Part shown: positions 1 through 4,804 of the stretch, one piece after another
Layout: each line of letters begins with the position of its first letter
Numbering within the stretch: the stretch's first letter is position 1
Source of the DNA: DASXMX01 sp036794395
Lineage (GTDB): Bacteria; Planctomycetota; Phycisphaerae; Tepidisphaerales; Tepidisphaeraceae
Reading direction: 5' to 3'
Length of the DNA stretch: 7,035 nt
NCBI GenBank assembly: GCA_036794395.1
Contig: DAIRGS010000367.1
Location: 1 to 7,035 of the forward strand
The notes under the pieces: model-generated
What the model saw: the letters and a program-made list of their open reading frames with translations, nothing else
Database searches by the model: none
What the model was told of the DNA's origin: nothing
Made by a program: the position numbers and the translations under genes

Positions 1-8
1 TCCAACCA

Positions 9-386
9 GTGCCTCGCAGACCCCCTCCCCAACCCTCCCCCGGCGTACCGGTGGAGGAAGAAAAGGGCCGCCGAAAGCGTCACGCACCCTCGCTGGAGCA
101 CATTCTGCTGGGAGATGGGTGCAATGTGGAAGATCTTGGGCGGGTGAAGGAGTGGGCCAAAACCGCCCGAAACGACGCCGAATCTGGATTGCCTTCGGCG
201 GTATGCCATGTCCTTTACTACGCCGCCATCGCGGCGGCGTCTGTCCGATGCGGGCGCCGTCTCACCAGCCTTCCCAGGGCGGACCTCAAACAGGGCTTCA
301 TCTGGGCGTTAGCGCAGGCGTGGGTTCCCGAATCCATTCGCCAACTGCTGGCAGCAATGGTGGTTGCGATCGATAAAGAAAATTGA
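9..386 (+). CDS. Small protein of unknown function (possibly 5'-partial)
   Basis: Open frame of 125 codons from a GTG at 9 to TGA at 384-386. No upstream in-frame stop is visible in the first 8 bases, so the true start may lie outside the window; another GTG is at 51. Residues 1-26 are Pro-rich then highly basic (EEEKGRRKRH) and probably disordered. From about residue 27 the protein looks compact and helical: SLEHILLGDG, then a charged helix (EDLGRVKEWAKTARND), then LPSAVCHVLYYAAIAAASVRCG, then a C-terminal amphipathic stretch (FIWALAQAWVPESIRQLLAAMV). The Ala-rich helix is too polar around it to be a sure membrane segment. I do not recognise a named family; the pattern resembles short conserved planctomycete proteins of unknown function, from memory only. 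The next gene on the same strand begins about 80 bases downstream, so co-transcription is possible. Confidence 0.6.
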   Translation: MPRRPPPQPSPGVPVEEEKGRRKRHAPSLEHILLGDGCNVEDLGRVKEWAKTARNDAESGLPSAVCHVLYYAAIAAASVRCGRRLTSLPRADLKQGFIWALAQAWVPESIRQLLAAMVVAIDKEN

Positions 387-408
387 ACCGCTTGCGCAGG
401 GTGGTTCA
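384..408 (+). other. Weak inverted repeat at the end of the first gene
   Basis: TGAACC (384-389, including the stop codon) is complementary to GGTTCA (403-408) across a 13-base loop that contains TGCGCA. No T-run follows, so it is at best a weak mRNA 3'-end hairpin and not a convincing terminator. A perfect 10-bp palindrome, GATACGTATC (413-422), lies just downstream in the 78-base gap before the lipoprotein gene; a role in that gene's promoter is possible but not shown. Confidence 0.25.
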
Positions 409-453
409 TCCCGATACGTATCTAGAGGTGCTGGGGGCAATGAACAGGTAATC

Positions 454-458
454 AGGAG
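454..458 (+). promoter_or_regulatory. Ribosome binding site of the lipoprotein gene
   Basis: AGGAG is 6 bases upstream of the ATG at 465. This decides the start in favour of that ATG over the in-frame TTG at 459, which would touch the Shine-Dalgarno sequence. Confidence 0.75.
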
Positions 459-464
459 TTGGTT

Positions 465-1043
465 ATGCGAAAGTCCTGGAATCTAGTAGCTGGATTGATG
501 GTGGCGGGCTTGGCTTTGGGTTTGGCAGGGTGTCTGCCGTTTCCACTGGGTGATCCTGAAAAATCGCAGGTCGACGAAAAGCTCGCTGGCTATTGGATGA
601 CCCAAGATGGCGAGAGCCGGGAGCTTTACGGCCTGTTTCCGTTCGATCAACACACATATGTGCTGGAAGATCTCAAGATAAAGAAGGACGCGGATAAATG
701 GCAGGCCGACGGCCCGGCGCAGGTGTACAAGTGCTGGTTGACCGACATCAAAGGCCAGCGATTTCTGACCCTCGACCCGCTTCAGCAACACCTCCCCGCA
801 ACCACCGATGAAAAGCGTATCTATCCCGTGGTTAAGCTGATGGCGGAAAAGGACCAGATTCTGGCGCGGTCAATCAATACGGATTTTGAACCCTTCAAAA
901 CTGTAAAAAGCGCTGCTGATGTTCGGGCGGTCATCGAAAAAGATCTGGCCAATCCCGATATGTTTAACAGCCAGGCCCAGACCTTCCGTCGGCTCGACCC
1001 CGAGCGCGATCAGGAAACGGTCAATCTGCTGGTTAGCCACTAA
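465..1043 (+). CDS. Lipoprotein of unknown function
   Basis: 192 residues. The N-terminus is a classical type II (lipoprotein) signal peptide: MRK, a hydrophobic core (LVAGLMVAGLALG), then the lipobox L20-A21-G22 before C23. Cleavage and lipidation at C23 would leave a mature protein of about 170 residues tethered to a membrane facing outside the cytoplasm. Mature residues begin LPFPLGDPEKSQVDEKLAGYW, followed by alternating short strands (ELYGLFPFDQHTYVLEDL, AQVYKCWLTDIKGQRFLTLDP) suggesting a small beta-rich domain, and a helical C-terminal part (VKSAADVRAVIEKDLANPDMF). The motif 'VDEKLxGYW' followed by beta strands recalls a group of short planctomycete lipoproteins; I cannot name a family or function. 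The start is fixed by AGGAG at 454-458. The gene faces the kinase gene convergently and is followed by a terminator-like hairpin at 1157-1197. Confidence 0.85.
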   Translation: MRKSWNLVAGLMVAGLALGLAGCLPFPLGDPEKSQVDEKLAGYWMTQDGESRELYGLFPFDQHTYVLEDLKIKKDADKWQADGPAQVYKCWLTDIKGQRFLTLDPLQQHLPATTDEKRIYPVVKLMAEKDQILARSINTDFEPFKTVKSAADVRAVIEKDLANPDMFNSQAQTFRRLDPERDQETVNLLVSH

Positions 1044-1071
1044 ATATGAATGGACATACACGACCAGTACA

Positions 1072-1125
1072 TTGTGGTGCAGGCTTCCAAGCCTGCATGT
1101 GCAGGTCTGGAGACCCGCACCACAA
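1072..1125. repeat. 54-nt palindromic element with two internally paired arms
   Basis: Left arm 1072-1097 and right arm 1100-1125 are inverted copies, identical at 21 of 26 positions around a TG centre. The outer 9 bases (TTGTGGTGC / GCACCACAA) pair perfectly. Each arm is also its own hairpin: GCAGGCTT CC AAGCCTGC at 1079-1096, and GGTCT GG AGACC at 1104-1115. Four of the five differences between arms are two compensated base-pair swaps inside these hairpins; the fifth is a wobble on the minus strand. The element can thus form one long stem or a three-stem junction. It looks like a REP- or MITE-like intergenic repeat; GGCTTCC-containing palindromes of this kind are, from memory, common in planctomycete and verrucomicrobial genomes. 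No transposase is near. It could also serve as an mRNA 3'-end structure for either convergent gene. Confidence 0.7.
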
Positions 1126-1130
1126 GCGCG

Positions 1131-1146
1131 TGATCGTGCACGATCA
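1131..1146. other. Perfect 16-bp palindrome
   Basis: TGATCGTGCACGATCA is exactly self-complementary with no spacer. It lies between two convergent genes, between the 54-nt palindrome and the terminator hairpin, so it is not placed like a promoter operator. It could be part of the repeat element's flank, a protein-binding site, or part of a compound 3'-end structure. Confidence 0.4.
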
Positions 1147-1156
1147 ACCGAATCAG

Positions 1157-1197
1157 GCGGCCTCCCCAGCGACAGGATCGGGAGGCCGCTTTCATTT
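1157..1197 (+). terminator. Rho-independent terminator between convergent genes
   Basis: GCGGCCTCCC (1157-1166) pairs perfectly with GGGAGGCCGC (1180-1189) over a 13-base loop, followed on the plus strand by the T-rich TTTCATTT (1190-1197). This suits termination of the lipoprotein transcript. The T-rich tract overlaps the last codons of the opposing kinase gene. In the minus direction the same stem is followed by CTGATTCGG, which is not U-rich, so it would be weaker for the kinase transcript. Confidence 0.7.
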
Positions 1198-3517
1198 AGA
1201 TGATCCGTTCGCGATCCCGCCGCGAGCGAATCAGAAACGAAGCAAGCGCGACGATCATTGCCAGAGCCCCGGTTGCCGCCACCGCGGCCGGCCACGAAAG
1301 ATACTCTCTGAAATGGCGATCCGTCGCGCGAAAGAAAAACGTTGCAAGCCCCAGTAACGCCGGGAAGATCAGCACCGCCTGCCGCAGCCGCGTCCCCGCC
1401 ACAATCAATGCCACCGCGATGAGGGCCGATGCAGCTTCATACGAAGTCAGCGGCGCGTCAGCGATCCGAAACAAATCATGGCCCGGCTTATCAAACAGAA
1501 TTTGCGTTGGCGTCAACACGTGGATTGGCACAAGCAACAGCAACACTGCCCCCCAAAACCGCACATAGCTCCGTCGGTTTTGTCCTCCATACAACGCAGT
1601 CAATAGAAAAATCACCCCCGCCAACATGATCGCCTGATTCACCCGCACGCTGCTGATTGACGGCTCAGCGCCCAACCATTCAATCGCCCCGTATCGTGCC
1701 AGCAGGTCGATGACCAACGCAAACGGAATCGGAAAGAACGCGTAAAACGCCGCCGACCATCGTTGCGTTCCACCCCGCTTTTCCAGCATCATCGACAGCG
1801 GCCAGAAGCAAAGAGGCAGCGGCAGCAACAAAACCAGCGCGTGGGCAACCTGCTCGTGCAAAATCCAGTATTTCAATCCCGCCGTCAGCAAAATGCAGCT
1901 GTACGAAACATAAATGCCGATCGCCACCCAAACACTCAAAAACCACGCCCGAATCGACAGCAGCAGCACGATGCAATACACCGTGAAAGCGCATGCCGAG
2001 AGGGTCAGTTGAAGATTGGTCGGAGCGTAAACATCCAGCGCATCCTTCCCGTCTTGCCACAACAGCTCCAAACCGCCGCCCTGAATGTGCGCGGCAATGC
2101 CGTATTCCGATAGCAAAACACTCACCCACAACGGCAGCAGCAGCGCCCCAGTCGATAAGTAAATCAAACTATTCGCCCGGCTCCCGCGCCATCGCAGCAC
2201 CCACCCGCACAGGTTAATCATCAATGCCGGCGCCCCGATCGCCCACACCCGCTGCCCGCGCGTCAGCCGGTGCCAGTAAAAGACCGGCCACAGCAAACTG
2301 CTGATCAGCACCAGCCAACCGCCCAGCCGCAGCGCAATGCTTTCCCACGGAAACCGCCGCGAAAGTTCGCTCAACGGCGAGGCGGTTTCAATTAATAAGT
2401 GGTAGGGGCGCGATAGCCGATCCATGTCCCGAACGTCAATCAGCCTTTGCTCCCGCCAAAGCCGCAGATCCGCCAGATGATTCTCAATCCGCCCCAGCAG
2501 CCGCGCATGGTAGCGCGTCGGCTTTGCCAAAACCTCCCGCCCCTCGCGAAACCGCTTTAAGTCGTCCGCCATCGCATCCGCCGACTCGTACCGCATCGCC
2601 GGGTCGAGTTCCATCGCCTTGAGGCAGATCCGTTGCATCGCTTCCGGAACCGATGGATTAACTTCGACCGGCAGCGGCGGCTCAGCGCGCAATTCCTCTT
2701 CCCGCAACGTCGAAAACTGCCGGTTTAGATACGGGAGCCGTCCGGTCAATAGCTGATAGAGGGTGACGCCCACGGCGTAGATATCGATTGCCGGCCCAAC
2801 GTCGGCATCACCTCCGTAAACCTCTGGCGCAATGAAAGTGGGCGTTCCAACCAACGTCGCCGACGGTTGCTGTGGCCCGGCTTCCAGTTCGATCCGCCCC
2901 GCAACTCCAAAATCACAAATGTGCGGCTCATCAAACTGATCCACCAGCACATTGTCCGGCTTAATATCCCGATGAATCGCCCCGCGCGAATGCGCATACC
3001 CCAGCGCCCGCGCAATCTTCTCAATCAGCCCCGCCACAAACCGAAAATCCCTCCCCCGACACGCCTGGATCAATCCCCGACCCTCTAAAAACTGCATCAC
3101 ATAAAAGGGCGGATTGTGTTCCGGCTGGAATCGAAACACCTTCAAAATATTCGGATGATCCAGGCACGCCGCCGCGTGCGCCTCTCGCTCAAAATATCCC
3201 AATCCCTGCGGCGTATTCAGTTGCGGCTGCACCACCTTCAGCGCAACGATCCGGTCCAAGCTGCGCTCTTTCGCCTTATACACCCGTCCCATCCCACCCA
3301 CGCCCGCCGACAGTTCTTCAATAACCTCAAACCCAGCAAAACTTGGATTTGCCGGCTCCGCCCGCGCGCTAGCCACCAACACCGGCCCACTCATCGGTAG
3401 CGTCCGATTTTCATCATCAACACACACTGGGCATTTCGGGGCTGTGCCACCGGCGGCGTCGAAATCGGCCGACGCCTCAAAGACATGTCCCTTCGAGCAC
3501 CTGTGCGTAAGTCCCAT
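1196..3517 (-). CDS. Membrane Ser/Thr protein kinase, zinc-knuckle N-terminus, polytopic C-terminus
   Basis: 773 residues. Residues 7-32 hold C7-x3-H11 and C29-P-x-C32, a likely zinc knuckle. The Hanks-type kinase domain is at about 63-325: glycine loop G72-V-G74-GM-G77-R-V79, VALK lysine K94, helix-C glutamate E112, HPNI, HRDIKPDN with catalytic D184 and N189, DFG at 202-204, GT-x6-APE ending at 232, D245 and R309. All main catalytic residues are present, and HRD marks an RD kinase, so activity is expected. A basic helical linker (about 330-395) precedes roughly 12 hydrophobic segments, from about 396 to 763, ending in a positive tail (RSRRDRERII). The kinase and the tail would both face the cytoplasm if the segment number is even. 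Kinases with many C-terminal membrane spans occur in planctomycetes and verrucomicrobia; the signal and substrates are unknown. The start ATG has GAGG 4 bases upstream. The gene is divergent from the coiled-coil gene and convergent with the lipoprotein gene. Confidence 0.93.
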   Translation of the reverse strand: MGLTHRCSKGHVFEASADFDAAGGTAPKCPVCVDDENRTLPMSGPVLVASARAEPANPSFAGFEVIEELSAGVGGMGRVYKAKERSLDRIVALKVVQPQLNTPQGLGYFEREAHAAACLDHPNILKVFRFQPEHNPPFYVMQFLEGRGLIQACRGRDFRFVAGLIEKIARALGYAHSRGAIHRDIKPDNVLVDQFDEPHICDFGVAGRIELEAGPQQPSATLVGTPTFIAPEVYGGDADVGPAIDIYAVGVTLYQLLTGRLPYLNRQFSTLREEELRAEPPLPVEVNPSVPEAMQRICLKAMELDPAMRYESADAMADDLKRFREGREVLAKPTRYHARLLGRIENHLADLRLWREQRLIDVRDMDRLSRPYHLLIETASPLSELSRRFPWESIALRLGGWLVLISSLLWPVFYWHRLTRGQRVWAIGAPALMINLCGWVLRWRGSRANSLIYLSTGALLLPLWVSVLLSEYGIAAHIQGGGLELLWQDGKDALDVYAPTNLQLTLSACAFTVYCIVLLLSIRAWFLSVWVAIGIYVSYSCILLTAGLKYWILHEQVAHALVLLLPLPLCFWPLSMMLEKRGGTQRWSAAFYAFFPIPFALVIDLLARYGAIEWLGAEPSISSVRVNQAIMLAGVIFLLTALYGGQNRRSYVRFWGAVLLLLVPIHVLTPTQILFDKPGHDLFRIADAPLTSYEAASALIAVALIVAGTRLRQAVLIFPALLGLATFFFRATDRHFREYLSWPAAVAATGALAMIVALASFLIRSRRDRERII

Positions 3518-3542
3518 TCAACCTCTTCATTGCGATCCGGAA

Positions 3543-3572
3543 ATTATCCGCCCGGCCTGCCGCCGCGTCCAA
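3543..3572 (-). promoter_or_regulatory. Candidate promoter of the kinase gene
   Basis: On the minus strand, GATAAT (3548-3543, five of six matches to TATAAT) is preceded by TTGGAC (3572-3567) at an 18-base spacing. Transcription would start about 20 bases before the kinase ATG. The -35 match is weak and sigma-factor consensus in this lineage is uncertain, so this is a tentative call. Confidence 0.33.
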
Positions 3573-3642
3573 TGATCGATCCGCGCTGATTCTCGTTTCG
3601 AATTTCCGCCAAGGCCCGGCCCTCATGTGCCGATAAAGCGCA

Positions 3643-3660
3643 TGTACCCCAGACGGTACA
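3643..3660. promoter_or_regulatory. TGTACC-N6-GGTACA dyad, possible operator
   Basis: Perfect 6-bp inverted repeat with a 6-base spacer, ending 6 bases before the ATG at 3667. It sits in the 149-bp divergent region between the kinase and the coiled-coil gene. It could be a repressor site acting on the plus-strand gene, or an mRNA hairpin occupying the place where a Shine-Dalgarno sequence would be; no clear Shine-Dalgarno is visible here. Confidence 0.35.
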
Positions 3661-3666
3661 GCCCCG

Positions 3667-4383
3667 ATGTTTCGAAGCACCCTCAAAATCGTCGTTCTCA
3701 CCGTATTGGTGGTGGGGGCCGCACTCGCCACCATTCATTATCGGACCAGCAGATCTCTCGAAGCTCAGCTCGAACAAGAACAACAGCGCAGCGCCGAATT
3801 AAAGCAGATCGTTTCCCGCCTCACTTCCGAACGACGCGTTGCTGATGTCATCGTCACTTCCCAGGACACCAAAGCCGGGCAGGTATCCACATCCATTATC
3901 TTTGTGGAATACGCCCCCGATGGCTCACCACTGCCCGCGAAGCATTTCACCATCGCCGGCAACATGGCCCACATCGATGCGATGGTCATCAAATTCGACG
4001 GACGTTTTGTCGCGGAGAATGATGCCCTGAAGGGCCACAGCATCGCGCTGTTCACCCGCTTGTTTGGCGAAGGCCAGGCCCCGGCACAAGGGTTCCCAAT
4101 CGATCCGCCCGGCCAGATCCCGCCCGTTTATCAAAGCGCCAATCAAGCCGTCACCCAGTTCGAACAGGAACTCTGGTCCAACTTCTGGCGGCTGGCCGAC
4201 GATGCCGATTATCGGAACGCAATGGGGGTTCGTGTCGCACAGGGCGAGGGCGTCTGGCGCCCCTTCGAGCCGGGCCGACTTTACACCATCACCCTCGAAT
4301 CCAACGGGGGGCTCAACGTCCATTCCGAGCCTCTCAAGGGCATTTTTCAGGAAGCCCTGCGGTCCCGCGGCATCGCCGGCTGA
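3667..4383 (+). CDS. Membrane-anchored coiled-coil protein of unknown function
   Basis: 238 residues. One N-terminal hydrophobic segment (about 7-24, KIVVLTVLVVGAALATIHY) with basic residues before it suggests a signal anchor with the rest outside the cytoplasm. Residues about 28-58 (SRSLEAQLEQEQQRSAELKQIVSRLTSERR) have a heptad pattern of a short coiled coil. The remainder looks like one globular domain: beta-rich VADVIVTSQD...STSIIFVEYAPDG, then FTIAGNMAHIDAMVIKF, GHSIALFTRLFGEG, FPIDPPGQIPPVYQ, a helical part FEQELWSNFWRLADD, and strands RPFEPGRLYTITLESNGGLNV. I recall similar proteins of unknown function in planctomycete-type genomes but cannot name the family. The ATG is the only usable start, because an in-frame TAA lies at 3634-3636 with no other start codon between. 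No good ribosome binding site is seen. It diverges from the kinase gene, which may mean shared regulation. Confidence 0.83.
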   Translation: MFRSTLKIVVLTVLVVGAALATIHYRTSRSLEAQLEQEQQRSAELKQIVSRLTSERRVADVIVTSQDTKAGQVSTSIIFVEYAPDGSPLPAKHFTIAGNMAHIDAMVIKFDGRFVAENDALKGHSIALFTRLFGEGQAPAQGFPIDPPGQIPPVYQSANQAVTQFEQELWSNFWRLADDADYRNAMGVRVAQGEGVWRPFEPGRLYTITLESNGGLNVHSEPLKGIFQEALRSRGIAG

Positions 4384-4436
4384 GCGGGCGGATCCTTCAA
4401 ATCTACAAGATCCCGCAAAATCACCCATTTTCACAT

Positions 4437-4470
4437 CCCGCTTTGTCCATTTTTGGGGCGGCGGGTATTT
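4437..4470 (+). terminator. Weak terminator-like hairpin after the coiled-coil gene
   Basis: CCCGC (4437-4441) pairs with GCGGG (4461-4465) over a 19-base loop that can itself form CCA-TTTT-TGG; TATTT (4466-4470) follows. The stem is short and the T-run is interrupted, so termination efficiency is doubtful. Confidence 0.3.
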
Positions 4471-4480
4471 TCCGGCACTT

Positions 4481-4509
4481 TGGGTAATTTAAGTTGCCCA
4501 GCGAATTTT
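4481..4509 (+). terminator. Second terminator-like hairpin
   Basis: TGGGTAA (4481-4487) pairs with TTGCCCA (4494-4500), seven pairs with one G-U wobble, around the 6-base loop TTTAAG. A short T-run (TTTT, 4506-4509) follows after five bases. It may act together with the hairpin just upstream to end the coiled-coil gene transcript. Confidence 0.35.
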
Positions 4510-4528
4510 CTACCCCGCCTTTTGCGCG

Positions 4529-4564
4529 CTTAAATGTTATATTTGGCCTAAGACGGCATTTAAG
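4529..4564. promoter_or_regulatory. 8-bp inverted repeat around a TATATT box, possible operator
   Basis: CTTAAATG (4529-4536) and CATTTAAG (4557-4564) are exact inverted copies, 28 bases centre to centre. The interval contains TATATT (4538-4543), a -10-like hexamer. The arrangement would suit a dimeric regulator controlling the glycan gene pair, but no matching -35 box is visible and AT-rich DNA produces such repeats by chance fairly easily. Confidence 0.28.
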
Positions 4565-4741
4565 AATTGTGAGATGGAGGTTGAGATTTTCGCAAATAGA
4601 AGTCAAACTATCATCAGTCTGATGACGCACGCGTAGCTCTCTCGGCACGCGGGCGTGGGCGATGAAACAAACGCCGCATCAGATTTGGGACGAGGTTTCA
4701 CGTTTGGGGATTCTGTAGTAGGGGATCTTGAAGAGATTGGA

Positions 4742-4793
4742 AAGCATTCGGGCGGTTGGAACCGTACGCGATGCTTGGAGCCCGGGGACGGGC
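4742..4793 (+). promoter_or_regulatory. Two tandem leader hairpins before the sugar transferase start
   Basis: Hairpin 1: outer stem AAGCAT (4742-4747) with ATGCTT (4771-4776), inner stem CGGTT (4753-4757) with AACCG (4760-4764). Hairpin 2: GCCCG (4780-4784) with CGGGC (4789-4793) closing GGGA, a GNRA-type tetraloop. The purine-rich Shine-Dalgarno-like AGGGAAGGA (4794-4802) starts directly after hairpin 2. The arrangement suggests a structured 5' leader that could affect translation. I could not match it to a known riboswitch class; it does not fit the GEMM c-di-GMP consensus I remember. Confidence 0.4.
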
Positions 4794-4804
4794 AGGGAAG
4801 GACT

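Larger units (their letters stand above)
4384..4804. other. 421-base non-coding region upstream of the glycan gene pair
   Basis: No convincing gene is present. A 75-codon minus-strand frame at 4421-4648 has no family features or ribosome binding site, and a GTG-started extension of the next gene covers 4655-4804. Base composition shifts: 4417-4620 is clearly more AT-rich than the flanking genes, as expected for a promoter zone. In order it holds terminator-like hairpins (4437-4470 and 4481-4509), an 8-bp dyad around TATATT (4529-4564), TCATCA-GTC-TGATGA (4611-4625), and two hairpins directly before the probable start (4742-4793). TATCAT at 4609-4614 also resembles a -10 box, but neither it nor TATATT has a good -35 at the right distance. 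Confidence 0.6.

Noticed and set aside
220..240. ACGCCGCC / GGCGGCGT inverted repeat, a strong hairpin inside the first gene
   Set aside because: It falls on codons for an Ala-rich helix (YAAIAAAS); repeated GCN codons explain it.
1046..1357. 103-codon plus-strand open frame
   Set aside because: It runs through the palindrome, the terminator hairpin and the 3' end of the kinase gene, and shows no family features.
3477..3734. Minus-strand open frame across the divergent promoter region
   Set aside because: It overlaps the starts of both well-supported genes in another frame; probably a by-product of GC-rich sequence.
4384..4416. Imperfect hairpin GCGG...GATC / GATC...CCGC right after the coiled-coil gene
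   Set aside because: It has a 3-base bulge, a long loop and no T-run, so it is not a convincing terminator.
4611..4625. TCATCA-GTC-TGATGA inverted repeat
   Set aside because: Too short to claim as an operator on its own; noted only as part of the non-coding region.
4421..4648. 75-codon minus-strand open frame in the non-coding stretch
   Set aside because: No Shine-Dalgarno or recognisable motif, and it covers the AT-rich region with hairpins and dyads.
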